Positions 48,165 to 57,234 of a stretch of DNA of 64,000 nt are shown here, in pieces. Origin of the DNA: Bermanella marisrubri. GTDB lineage: Bacteria > Pseudomonadota > Gammaproteobacteria > Pseudomonadales > Oceanobacteraceae. Positions within the stretch are counted from its first letter, which is position 1. Every line of letters begins with the position of its first letter. Under the pieces are notes generated by a model. The model was not told where the DNA came from. It was given only the letters and a program-made list of their open reading frames with translations, and ran no database searches. Where the stretch lies: the NCBI RefSeq assembly GCF_012295615.1, contig NZ_CP051183.1:2321001-2385000 (forward strand). Direction: 5' to 3'. Position numbers and translations under genes: made by a program.

Positions 48165-49028
48165 TTAATTAAAACGATATTCAAAGTCCGTGATTTCACC
48201 CTTCCATACGGGCAAATACATATCACTCATGTACCAGCCTACCTGGCCCTTGCTTGGCACACGTAAGCCTTCAACTTCTTGATAATCTGAAAAACTGCCC
48301 TCCCATGGACGCAACATATAACCCGTCTCGGTTTTAGCGAAGCGCTCAGGTGTATAAATACGCTCTACTTGATGTTGCTCATTAAAATGAAATTCTAAAG
48401 AGACGGTTACGTCATTCACCGATAGGGTAGCAAGTGCAGATCGCTCATCCATGGCTTGCCACGAGAGTTGGTAGGACGCTTCAGGATTTGGAACGAGCGC
48501 CGTCGGGTACCAAACTGCTTCGGCTAAATAGCGATGTAAAGCGCCCGAGGTAAGTTCTTTGCTATTGCTATCTCCACCAAATGGAATAGCCGACATTAGA
48601 TTAATCTCTGCCTCCCCTTCGTTATTGGCAAATGAGTCAACAACGTTCACATGTAGACCAAATGGCATTTGTACTCGAGCATCCCATATGAATCCAGGAG
48701 TATTGGCAATGGCAATGTGTTGTGCCTTGAAAGGAATCCACGAATTAGTTTTTAAATCTGTCCGGAGCTGGCCATCTTGTTGAAAGGCCGCCACTTGAAT
48801 CCCTTTACTCTGGCCGTTAAGCGCGTACGCCAAATAATCCTGCACAGGATCAGGCAAGTTAGCTAAGTCTTGCAGATAAACACTATCAACATTGGAAGCT
48901 TGCTTTGATTCCTGAACGAGATTGAATTTCGCTTCTTGTATATCGTCTTCTTGTACCTTCTGACCAAAGAAAACAACCACCAAAGCGACAAGCGTAATAA
49001 TGGCAGGAACAATCAATACGTACTTCAT
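48165..49028 (-). CDS. Membrane-anchored protein, DUF6544-like
   Basis: 287 residues. One N-terminal membrane helix (VLIVPAIITLVALVVVFFG) and a soluble domain with LANLPDPVQDYLAYALNGQS, WIPFKAQHIAIANTPGFIWD, LAEAVWYPTALVPN and a GYMLRPWEGSFSDYQEVEGL end. I think this fits the DUF6544 type (beta-rich, LolA-like in outline), with moderate certainty. Single gene with its own terminator. Confidence 0.65.
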   Translation of the reverse strand: MKYVLIVPAIITLVALVVVFFGQKVQEDDIQEAKFNLVQESKQASNVDSVYLQDLANLPDPVQDYLAYALNGQSKGIQVAAFQQDGQLRTDLKTNSWIPFKAQHIAIANTPGFIWDARVQMPFGLHVNVVDSFANNEGEAEINLMSAIPFGGDSNSKELTSGALHRYLAEAVWYPTALVPNPEASYQLSWQAMDERSALATLSVNDVTVSLEFHFNEQHQVERIYTPERFAKTETGYMLRPWEGSFSDYQEVEGLRVPSKGQVGWYMSDMYLPVWKGEITDFEYRFN

Positions 49029-49112
49029 TTGTAAACAAACCTAAACCTGAGAATTTTATCTATTATGCGGATCTAGCTTCGTTTGGCAAAGTGATATCCA
49101 TATAGAAAGTAA

Positions 49113-49144
49113 ACACCGCACTAATGGGGTAATCAGTGCGGTGT
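49113..49144 (-). terminator. Terminator of the aldehyde dehydrogenase gene
   Basis: Perfect 10-bp stem ACACCGCACT / AGTGCGGTGT with a 12-nt loop; on the minus strand it is followed by TTTACTTTC. It lies 12 nt after the stop at 49157. Confidence 0.8.
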
Positions 49145-49156
49145 CTATGATTATGC

Positions 49157-50965
49157 TTAGGACTGTTGATCGGCAGGTAACGGATAGGCAATACGTTTAA
49201 TATTCAACAAATGACGGTAGCTAACGTTATCACTAGTCGACCCACAACCCTGAGTGCCGCAGCCTAAGGTCCATGACAACTGCAAGTTATTGTTTGCACC
49301 GATACATCCTAATGTTGCAGGCGTATTGATCAGGATACGGCTTACATCCACTATTCGTGCATATTCCTGAATGGCTTCTTCGCTATTACTATGCATAACT
49401 GCAGTATGCCCAGCCCCTTCATTATTCAAAATACCCGCTGCTGTTCGCAAGGCTTGCTCTTGATCAAGAATGCGAGTGAGAGAAACGAGCGGCAATAACT
49501 TTTCTTTCATCAAAGGGTGTTGAATCGAATCGTCAGAATCGACAATAGACATTTCAGCAATGATCAATTTGATCGGATAATCGCGCTTAATACCAAGTCC
49601 ATCACATACCTCTTGAGCACTTTTGCCAATGTAATCCCTATTGAGCGAGCCATGGGCGAATAATGATTCCATAATGGCATGCAACTCAAAGTGATTTAAG
49701 ACAGCAGCACCCGCGTCAATCGCATATCCAACGAACTGATCGTAAATAGCGTCATCCACCAGTAGATTGTTTTCTGAACCGCAAACTACACCGTTATCAA
49801 AGCTCTTACTGAACACGACATCCTTCGCTGCTTTTTCAACATCGCAAGATTCTTCTATCCAAACCGGCGCATTACCTTTACCCACACCGATTGCCGGCGT
49901 ACCCGACTGATAAGCGGAAGCCACCATCGATGGGCCGCCGGTTGCCAGAATAAAGTTTAAATCGGGATGCTTCATAAAGCCTTGAGTTAACTCTCGGCTT
50001 GATGGCATTTGCGAAGTTTGAATAAGATCAACCGGTAAACCTAGCTCTTTGAGCTTTGCCTGCATGGCTTTAACTGCTTTCAAGCCCACGTTTTTAGCTC
50101 GGCGGTGGCTACTGATGATAACCGCGTTTCGAGATTTTAAAGCGATCAAACTTTTAAATACTAGGGTTTCTACAGGATTGGTAACTGGAATCATGGCAAA
50201 AACGATACCCATGCTTTGTGCGATTCCTTTAATACCATCATGTTCTTCAATGATACTGCCAACACCAGGCTTGCCGATCAGATCATGAGCGACTGCCAAT
50301 GTGCCTAATTTAATTTTCTCAATCTTATGTTCCGCCACGCCCATCCCTGATTCTGCAACGGTCTCTTTTGCATAGATTTCAGCATCATCGGCAATCACTT
50401 GAGCCAGCGCTTCAATGGCTTCATCTATACGGCTTTCCAATAAAGGCTGAATATCCAAATAGGCCTGCTTAGCTTTACTGATCATGAAATCCACTTCTTT
50501 AATCGGCGAGTTTGCCATTGCGCTATCGATAAGTGGCTGCTGCATCAATTCTTGTGGCTGGGTGAGATTGAGTATGACCTGTTCTGCTACTTGCGCATTT
50601 TGGGTAATTAACCCTAATAACGCCTCACGGTCTAACACAAATGCATGAGTGTCCTCTAATGCAATCAAATTTAAACTCAGCTTTTTTCCTGAAAAGAGTT
50701 CCCGGGCGGCCAAAATATCACCCGTTGTATACCGCCACGGTAATACTGCCTGCCTTTCTAACTGAGTATCTTCGATTTGAGCAGCAATTTGACCTGATAC
50801 AAGGATGTAGCATGTAGTCGTTACTGTTCCCTGAGCAATCAGCGTCTGACCGGCTTCAATTTGAATGGTTGGGTAAGAAGAAAAGTCTTCGCCCAATATC
50901 GCGCTCATATCGTGCGCATGTGGCATTTTATGACTGGTATTAGTGCGTTTTTCAGCTGTGGCCAT
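49157..50965 (-). CDS. CoA-acylating aldehyde dehydrogenase with N-terminal cNMP-binding-like domain
   Basis: 602 residues. Residues about 33-135 form a cyclic-nucleotide-binding-like barrel (IEAGQTLIAQGTVTTTCYIL, LVSGQIAAQIED, YTTGDILAARELFSGKKL), and about 155-595 match the acetaldehyde dehydrogenase half of AdhE: ETVAESGMGVAEHKIEK, MIPVTNPVETLVFKSLIALK, ATGGPSMV, and catalytic Cys395 in FDNGVVCGSENN. It should interconvert acyl-CoA and aldehyde with NAD(H). The barrel lacks the Arg of the canonical cAMP phosphate cassette, so its ligand is open. No alcohol dehydrogenase half. Divergent from the gene at 51129; single-gene transcript with terminator. Confidence 0.85.
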   Translation of the reverse strand: MATAEKRTNTSHKMPHAHDMSAILGEDFSSYPTIQIEAGQTLIAQGTVTTTCYILVSGQIAAQIEDTQLERQAVLPWRYTTGDILAARELFSGKKLSLNLIALEDTHAFVLDREALLGLITQNAQVAEQVILNLTQPQELMQQPLIDSAMANSPIKEVDFMISKAKQAYLDIQPLLESRIDEAIEALAQVIADDAEIYAKETVAESGMGVAEHKIEKIKLGTLAVAHDLIGKPGVGSIIEEHDGIKGIAQSMGIVFAMIPVTNPVETLVFKSLIALKSRNAVIISSHRRAKNVGLKAVKAMQAKLKELGLPVDLIQTSQMPSSRELTQGFMKHPDLNFILATGGPSMVASAYQSGTPAIGVGKGNAPVWIEESCDVEKAAKDVVFSKSFDNGVVCGSENNLLVDDAIYDQFVGYAIDAGAAVLNHFELHAIMESLFAHGSLNRDYIGKSAQEVCDGLGIKRDYPIKLIIAEMSIVDSDDSIQHPLMKEKLLPLVSLTRILDQEQALRTAAGILNNEGAGHTAVMHSNSEEAIQEYARIVDVSRILINTPATLGCIGANNNLQLSWTLGCGTQGCGSTSDNVSYRHLLNIKRIAYPLPADQQS

Positions 50966-51128
50966 GATAAATCATCCTTGTCATTGAAATAGCGTGAACT
51001 GTCTACTCAATCTAAGCATAAAAGACTTGTAAGAACAAATCATTAGACTAGAATCACTTCTCATAAAATAAAAATATATCAAATAAGAAATATTCTCACT
51101 ATTGATAGACGTTTTAAGGGGAAAGCGG

Positions 51129-52349
51129 ATGGACCGACTATATCGAAGGGAGGTGGAGCAAATCCTTGGGATTTATCCTCCATTCCAAATTAAGGAGTTA
51201 CATATCGACCCAGAGAAAGAACTGCTGGAAGTCGAAATAGAAGAACAACTCAAACAAACGAGACGCATTTTCCAGGCCAATAGGCCAAAAACAAAACGTG
51301 TGCAATGGCACCATACGAAACTCGGACGTTTCTCCACCGTCATCACGCTTTATGCAACGCCCCATACTTTTAGTAAACATCGCACCATCAATCCACCAGC
51401 GTTCATTGGCCCAGAAGACAGCCAATACACCTACCATTTACAGCAAATGGTTGTATTAGCGGCGAATAACAACCTAAAAACCGATGGTATTCAAAAGCTA
51501 TTGGAAGTAGATCGCAGCATCATTAATCAAATTCTGGCGGACAGCGAAAACCAAGAACAAGAACAACAAGCGAATACCACTTTGCCACTGGAAACAGATC
51601 CCATCTGGAAAAGTATTATTCGCCATGAGATTCCGTTTAAAACTCAACTGGCACCATTACGATTTTTATTGTCTAAGCTTGAGCTGAATTGCATGAACGC
51701 AAAGGACGATCCGAGCGTTATGCAAAATGCAGTGGCGACGTTACGTCAGTTCTTCATCAAAAATGCTCGTCAACTTAAAAGTGAATATGCGCAAATTGGC
51801 GTGTTAAACACGACTCCTAGCGAGAAACAAACAGAATCTTCGGAGCAAAGCGAAGGCACCAAAAAGCGCGTAACACTGACTGTAGATCACCCTATTTGGC
51901 ACAGCATTTTGCAGGGAGAAGTAGACCTTCTTTCTAAAAATATGGGGTTAAACTTATTCATAACCCAATTAAAAACGCTTTATAAAAAGGCAAACGATGG
52001 ACAAGAGCAAATGCAAGTTGCACGAGAACTTTTGTCATATCTGAAAAAGAATAAAAATAATCTACGTAACGAGTTGATGTCGATCTCACGCATGGTTAAG
52101 CAAATGAATGAACAACCTGAAAAGGTTGATCTGCCTGCGCCGGGTCATCAACTATGGAGCGATATTTTAGCGGGTCGTACCTATATTGAGTCTGATAAAA
52201 TGGCGTTGAAGCTTTTACTCGTAAAAGCACGAGCATTAGAAGACCAGCACGAAGCATCTGCTTTAATATGTGATTACTTTAATCGCAATAAACGCTCCAT
52301 GGACAATGAACTACGTCAACTTGAGCAACATATAACAGCTGCTGTTTAG
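51129..52349 (+). CDS. ISL3-transposase-like DNA-binding region fused to three Trp repeats
   Basis: 406 residues from the ATG at 51129 with an AAGGGGAAAGCGG site. The first ~90 residues have the strand order of the ISL3 transposase N-terminus (FQIKELHIDPEKELLEVEIE, RVQWHHTKLGRFSTVITLYA) but lack the zinc cysteines; about 100-137 resembles the ISL3 helix-turn-helix (LQQMVVLAANNNLKTDGIQK). The remaining part holds three repeats starting at Trp160, Trp257 and Trp343: DPIWKSIIRHE, HPIWHSILQGE, HQLWSDILAGR, each ending in N-x3-[LM]-x2-E. There is no DDE catalytic domain. Function unknown. Confidence 0.7.
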   Translation: MDRLYRREVEQILGIYPPFQIKELHIDPEKELLEVEIEEQLKQTRRIFQANRPKTKRVQWHHTKLGRFSTVITLYATPHTFSKHRTINPPAFIGPEDSQYTYHLQQMVVLAANNNLKTDGIQKLLEVDRSIINQILADSENQEQEQQANTTLPLETDPIWKSIIRHEIPFKTQLAPLRFLLSKLELNCMNAKDDPSVMQNAVATLRQFFIKNARQLKSEYAQIGVLNTTPSEKQTESSEQSEGTKKRVTLTVDHPIWHSILQGEVDLLSKNMGLNLFITQLKTLYKKANDGQEQMQVARELLSYLKKNKNNLRNELMSISRMVKQMNEQPEKVDLPAPGHQLWSDILAGRTYIESDKMALKLLLVKARALEDQHEASALICDYFNRNKRSMDNELRQLEQHITAAV

Positions 52350-52387
52350 CTTTTTATTTACAACGTATAAGAGTTTCAACGATATTT

Positions 52388-53392
52388 ATGGGTAACATCT
52401 CTATTTCAAGTCAATTAACCGACCTAGATACTGCAGTAGAAAAGATTGAGGCTGGGGAGTTTCTAGTTATCGCGGCCGATGAGTCTGTTTTAACGCAACT
52501 ACCGAGCGGCAACTGGATCGGTGGTAGTATCCCCTATTTTATGGGCGAGCAAGGCGGAACCGTTAGTAAGGAACAGGTTTTCATTCAAACCGTAGAAGGT
52601 ATTCAAGGTAACGCTCAACCTCGCATTACGCCATACGATGTAAAATCGATTAATCGTATTGCGCAAGACGCACCAGACAACGGTTTCACTATTGTGATTT
52701 TGCCAGCGGGAACGGATGTTCATGCCGACTACGCAAAAAATGCTCCTGGCTACGACAATATGTTCTTTACTCCCATTGTAGGTTGGATCTCCGGCATGCA
52801 CTTGGATGATGTCGAAAATAGCAAAGCACAAACTGTATTTGGCCCAGGTGCAATGATGATGGATGACAAAGCTATCGCCATGCACGTGGCCTTGCCTGAA
52901 AATCAAGTGGCCAATGTACAAACCATTAATCTATTTGAACAAGGCAAGGGTGCGAAGATCCGCTTCGACCAAACTGGCTTTAATGTAGATGCTTGCACCA
53001 TTGATGGACAACCAAGCTCCCTAACTCAATATGTTAAAGACAACAATATTGATACGCGCTTACCATTGGTGGCGGACTACAACGGTATCAATGTGAACGT
53101 GAGTATTCAAAGCGTCAATGCTGATAACATCGATTTATACGCACCTGTATTTGCCGATGTTGAATACCAGTTCGCAACACCCGTAGCGGATTACGTACAA
53201 AGCTTTAACCAAGCACTAGAAACACAGGATACTAAGAACACTGCCTTTAGCTGTAACTGTATTCTTAACTTCTTGTACTCTGAGCTAGAAGGAAAGCAAA
53301 CTTCGAACTTGATTGGTCCAATTACATTTGGTGAAGTGGCCTATCAGTTGTTAAACCAGACACTGGTTTATATGACGCTCGATAACCAGTAA
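52388..53392 (+). CDS. FIST-like protein of unknown function
   Basis: 334 residues, no signal or membrane helix. The start has EFLVIAADESVLTQLPSGNW and GGSIPYFMG, and the end SCNCILNFLYSELEG with GPITFGEVAYQLLNQTLVY resembles the closing strands of FIST_C sensory domains (inference). It stands alone rather than fused to a kinase or cyclase. It lies 38 bp after the ISL3-like gene on the same strand and is probably co-transcribed. Confidence 0.6.
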   Translation: MGNISISSQLTDLDTAVEKIEAGEFLVIAADESVLTQLPSGNWIGGSIPYFMGEQGGTVSKEQVFIQTVEGIQGNAQPRITPYDVKSINRIAQDAPDNGFTIVILPAGTDVHADYAKNAPGYDNMFFTPIVGWISGMHLDDVENSKAQTVFGPGAMMMDDKAIAMHVALPENQVANVQTINLFEQGKGAKIRFDQTGFNVDACTIDGQPSSLTQYVKDNNIDTRLPLVADYNGINVNVSIQSVNADNIDLYAPVFADVEYQFATPVADYVQSFNQALETQDTKNTAFSCNCILNFLYSELEGKQTSNLIGPITFGEVAYQLLNQTLVYMTLDNQ

Positions 53393-53463
53393 TCAACAAC
53401 TCGCTAATAATGAAGTTGTAAAAAACTTTCCACCAGTGCGCATTCATACACTATATTTAAAGT

Positions 53464-54024
53464 ATGGATGCACATTGGTTTTTGGAAATCACCCCGTTCG
53501 ACTGGCAAGCAATTGTTACCGCCCTCGCTTGCGGCACCATCATAGGCTTAGAACGTCAAGTTAAAGGCCGACCTGTGGGCATACGCACCTCAGCCCTGAT
53601 TATCCTCGGGACTTATGTCTTTATCGCAAGTTCTACCTATGTTTCTCAACATGCAACCATGACAGACCCTAGCCGAATTATCGGACAAGTCATCACAGGG
53701 ATTGGCTTTTTAGGTGCTGGCGTTATGCTCAGTAAAGGACGCAGCGTTTATGGCGTAACCACAGCCGCTACTATTTGGGCACTTGCTGCCATTGGTGTCA
53801 TTATTGGTATTGGACAACATGGAAGTGCATTGAAACTTTCTGTTATTGTCGTCGTCATTTTGTTTGGTGTAGATACGTTTGAGGAATACAGCCAGTACCT
53901 AGGGAAACGCGTTCGAAAACGCATGAAGCATTGGAGCAATACCAAACCCAAAAAAGAAGATATTGACCAGCAAAATACCGATTCCACATCCTCTAATTTG
54001 AGTCCTGATGACAAAACCTCTTAA
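53464..54024 (+). CDS. MgtC/SapB family membrane protein
   Basis: 186 residues. The MgtC core is present: ALACGTIIGLERQVKGRPVG near 20, IRTSALIILGTYVFIASS, GIGFLGAGVMLSKGRSVYGV near 80 and TTAATIWALAAIG. Four to five helices, then a charged tail (KHWSNTKPKKEDIDQQN). Without the long C-terminal domain of virulence-type MgtC. Often linked to Mg2+ or envelope stress. Convergent with rlmJ. Confidence 0.85.
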   Translation: MDAHWFLEITPFDWQAIVTALACGTIIGLERQVKGRPVGIRTSALIILGTYVFIASSTYVSQHATMTDPSRIIGQVITGIGFLGAGVMLSKGRSVYGVTTAATIWALAAIGVIIGIGQHGSALKLSVIVVVILFGVDTFEEYSQYLGKRVRKRMKHWSNTKPKKEDIDQQNTDSTSSNLSPDDKTS

Positions 54025-54033
54025 TAACGACGT

Positions 54034-54888
54034 TTACTTCTCAACGTAGTCGACTGAGAAGCCCGCAGTCTCATCTAAACCTAATACTTCCAATAATTTT
54101 GGCAATTCTTGATTTAGAAGGTCTTGCAAAATATAAGGCGGATTTACGATAAACAAACCACTGCCATACATGCCCTGAGTTTGCTTGCTGGTCCATAAGC
54201 GCACATCTAAGTACTTTGTTATGTCAGTCTTCGCAAGCTCATCAACCATGGTCTCGCTCATGCCTTGCTTATCATTGCGATTCAACAACGGATACCAAAC
54301 TGCAAATACACCCACAGCAAAACGCTTAATGCCTTGCTCTATGGCATTAACAACCTTTTTATATTCGTTAGCCTGTTCATAAGGCGGATCAATGACGATA
54401 AATGCGCGTTTAGTTTGCGGTGGTAAAACCGCTTTGATCCCAGAAAATCCATCTTCCATGTGCACTTTCAGCTGTTTACCTGTGTTCATGTTTTGCTCAA
54501 GCAAGGCATGATCTTGCGGATGCAACTCAAACAAATGGGCCTGGTCTTGCTCGCGCAATAACTCAGTCATAAACCAAGGACTACCTGGATAAAACTGTAA
54601 GTTCTTCTCTTCTCCTTGTGCCGCATTTAAGACTCGCACTTGTTCAAGATAAGGAGAGATCAAAGCCAAATCACTATTTGGATACAAGCGAGCGATACCC
54701 GTTTTATACTCCTGAGTTTTATTGGCCAAATCGTCACTCAGCTTGTAAACGCCAGCGCCACTATGTGTGTCTATATAAGTGTAGGCAGACTGCTTTTTAT
54801 GAAAATACTTTGCAATAGCCACCAAAACGCTGTGCTTTAGAACATCAGCATGATTACCAGCATGAAATGCATGGCGATAACTTAACAT
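54034..54888 (-). CDS. rlmJ: 23S rRNA (adenine2030-N6)-methyltransferase RlmJ
   Basis: 284 residues. Classic RlmJ N-terminus MLSYRHAFHAGNHADVLKH, YIDTHSGAGVYKL (SAM loop) and catalytic IDPPYEQ near 168, with a C-terminal TQGMYGSGLFIVNPPY. Methylates A2030 of 23S rRNA. Single gene, convergent with mgtC. Confidence 0.93.
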   Translation of the reverse strand: MLSYRHAFHAGNHADVLKHSVLVAIAKYFHKKQSAYTYIDTHSGAGVYKLSDDLANKTQEYKTGIARLYPNSDLALISPYLEQVRVLNAAQGEEKNLQFYPGSPWFMTELLREQDQAHLFELHPQDHALLEQNMNTGKQLKVHMEDGFSGIKAVLPPQTKRAFIVIDPPYEQANEYKKVVNAIEQGIKRFAVGVFAVWYPLLNRNDKQGMSETMVDELAKTDITKYLDVRLWTSKQTQGMYGSGLFIVNPPYILQDLLNQELPKLLEVLGLDETAGFSVDYVEK

Positions 54889-54927
54889 GGGAAACCCTTA
54901 ACAATAAAAATAACAATATGAACGTCA

Positions 54928-55920
54928 CTAGCCGCCAGTCGCATTCATGAAGCGAACAATCTGAACATCATCTTCTAAATCAAAGTGATGCCGCTCCGGC
55001 TTGATATGCATGGCATCAGAAATGGCTTGCTTAACCGCTAATAATGGTTGCTCAGATTGCTCCATAATCTGTTTTAGATCGACGCTGTGCTCGTTACCCA
55101 AACATAACAATAATTTACCAGTAGCGGTTACACGAACCCGATTACACTCATGACAAAAATTGTGACTATGAGGACTGATAAAGCCTAAGCGACTATTAGA
55201 GTGACTTTGAAACTGCCAATAACGACTAGGACCCGAGCTGGTGTGCTCGCTAGGTTCAATGTTGTAAGACTGTGCGATGGTTTCACGAACGTCATCACTG
55301 CTCATGAATGCCAAACTACGATCATGTTCAACAATATGACCTAGCGGCATTTCTTCAATAAAGGAAATATCAATGCCCTGATCACGGACAAATTTAACCA
55401 AATCTAAAATTTCATCGTCGTTGCGACCGCGTAATATAACCGCATTCAATTTAATACGATCAAAGCCCGCCTGCTTGGCCGCCTCGATGCCAACCAGCAC
55501 ATTCTGCAAATCGCCAGTGCGCGTCAACTCTTTGAAGCGCTCAGGTTTCAGTGAATCCAAACTGATATTGAGCCGCGACAACCCTGCTTGCTTTAAGCCA
55601 TGAGCTAACTGCGGCAATTGACTTCCATTAGTGGTCATGGTGATTTCATTCAGGCCATCAAGCTGATTGAGCTTAGCCACTAAATCCACAATGTTCTTGC
55701 GAATAAGAGGCTCACCGCCCGTTAGGCGGATACTGGTCACCCCTAACTCGACAAAGGCTTGACTGATGAGTTCGATTTGCTCGAAAGACAGTACATCTTT
55801 ACGCGGTATAAAGGTCATATCCTCCGCCATGCAATACACACAGCGAAAGTCGCAGCGATCGGTAACCGAGATTCGTACGTAATTAATCGTGCGCTTAAAT
55901 GTATCCGTGAGTGCGGCCAT
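54928..55920 (-). CDS. moaA: GTP 3',8-cyclase MoaA
   Basis: First step of molybdenum cofactor synthesis: radical SAM cyclisation of GTP. 330 residues from the ATG at 55920; an upstream TTG at 55932 is also possible, with GGGGG just before it. Radical SAM cluster DRCDFRCVYCM; second cluster CHECNRVRV plus the later Cys in LLLCLG; C-terminal Gly-Gly (MNATGG) needed for activity. Other moa genes are not adjacent. Confidence 0.93.
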   Translation of the reverse strand: MAALTDTFKRTINYVRISVTDRCDFRCVYCMAEDMTFIPRKDVLSFEQIELISQAFVELGVTSIRLTGGEPLIRKNIVDLVAKLNQLDGLNEITMTTNGSQLPQLAHGLKQAGLSRLNISLDSLKPERFKELTRTGDLQNVLVGIEAAKQAGFDRIKLNAVILRGRNDDEILDLVKFVRDQGIDISFIEEMPLGHIVEHDRSLAFMSSDDVRETIAQSYNIEPSEHTSSGPSRYWQFQSHSNSRLGFISPHSHNFCHECNRVRVTATGKLLLCLGNEHSVDLKQIMEQSEQPLLAVKQAISDAMHIKPERHHFDLEDDVQIVRFMNATGG

Positions 55921-55987
55921 GAAAGGACACAACCCCCAACTGCTTGATGAACAACAGAGTCATACTAGCAAGTTTTGGGCGCTGTGA

Positions 55988-57199
55988 CTAAGCCGTTAGT
56001 GCGGAGGAACGATCTAATCCACGCTCCAGTGCAGCCATGGCGGCCGGAAGATCCACATTGCCGCCGCAAGACTTCATGCTCATTCCCAATGCGTGCAGCG
56101 TTCGGAACAAGTTATGAGCACGGCTTTGCTCGCCCATTTGCCCAATGCGTACAATGGGTAAACCAAACGAGCCCGAAATCTCCACTTTGTAAAGCTGCGA
56201 CATGGTATTCAACAGTTGCTTACCTTCCACACCGTCAGGCAAGTTAATACCAACAACGCTATTTAAGCGGCTATGAGGTTCCACATACAAACTTAAACCC
56301 ATTGCCTCAATGGCTTGCTGTAACGCCTGACTACACAATCTGTGTCTATTAAATCGGCGATCCAATGTCTCTAAACACACTTGTCGAAGCGCTTCATGCA
56401 AGGCCAGAATACCGCTAACAGGAGCGGTATAGTGATACCCCTTCTCTTCCCAGAATTGTTTCGCTAAACGCACATCGAAACACCAATGGGGCATGTTCAC
56501 ATCACGATCCATCATGTAAGGCCAAACGCGCTCACTAAAAGCGATAAGGGACACGCCAGGAATGGATGCCAAACCTTTTTGTCCACCCGTGATGACCACA
56601 TCCACGTGCCATGCATCCATCTCCAAAGGCATGGTACTAAGCGTGCAGACGGCATCCACTATAGTGAATAAGCCTTGCTCATGGGCGTATTTGCAAACGT
56701 CTGCCAATTCGTGATTACAGACCGTATTAGACGTTTCGCCCTGTACTAGGGTTAACACATCATATTGCTTCTCGGCTAAAGCTTGCTGTACTTGTTCCAG
56801 CTTGACGCCTTCGCCATCTTCGCAACGTAAGATGTCAACATCGCCACCACAGCGCGTTGCCATCTCAGCTAAACGACCACTAAAAAAACCATTTTGGATA
56901 CAGAGAACTTTTTTACCTGGCCATACCAAATTCGTAATGGCCATTTCCATTGCCGCGCTACCAGGGCCAGCCACACCTAATATATGCGGGCTTGCTGTTT
57001 GAAACACGTACTGGGCCATCAAACGAACACGCTCAATGACTTGATTCATGGTATCGCCAAGATGATTGATCACCACGGTGTTGGCGGTGGCTACCTTTTG
57101 CGAAACAGGTACGGGACCAGCCCCCATTAATAACAAGGGCTCATCAGGTAAAATACTATCTAAAGGAAGATCGGCAGGAGGCGCGATAGATTGGGTCAC
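55988..57199 (-). CDS. Class V aminotransferase (alanine-glyoxylate / serine-pyruvate type)
   Basis: 403 residues, PLP enzyme of the AGXT family. LMGAGPVPVSQKVATA near the start, GVAGPGSAAMEMAITNLVWPG near 75, LVQGETSNTVCN near 155, cofactor Lys in TGGQKGLASIPG near 209, and EISGSFGLPIVRIGQMGE near the end. It probably transfers amino groups between alanine or serine and glyoxylate or pyruvate; exact substrate not readable. 34 bp upstream of the YfaZ-like gene's stop. Confidence 0.87.
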   Translation of the reverse strand: MTQSIAPPADLPLDSILPDEPLLLMGAGPVPVSQKVATANTVVINHLGDTMNQVIERVRLMAQYVFQTASPHILGVAGPGSAAMEMAITNLVWPGKKVLCIQNGFFSGRLAEMATRCGGDVDILRCEDGEGVKLEQVQQALAEKQYDVLTLVQGETSNTVCNHELADVCKYAHEQGLFTIVDAVCTLSTMPLEMDAWHVDVVITGGQKGLASIPGVSLIAFSERVWPYMMDRDVNMPHWCFDVRLAKQFWEEKGYHYTAPVSGILALHEALRQVCLETLDRRFNRHRLCSQALQQAIEAMGLSLYVEPHSRLNSVVGINLPDGVEGKQLLNTMSQLYKVEISGSFGLPIVRIGQMGEQSRAHNLFRTLHALGMSMKSCGGNVDLPAAMAALERGLDRSSALTA

Positions 57200-57234
57200 T
57201 AGCGGTCACTCATTTTCAATAATTCATATTTATC

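Noticed and set aside
51129-52349. Protein considered as an active insertion sequence transposase
   Set aside because: No DDE catalytic region, no terminal inverted repeats seen at its borders, and a repeat module replaces the catalytic half.
54618-54840. Plus-strand open frames opposite rlmJ
   Set aside because: Two overlapping frames without ribosome sites within a certain gene.
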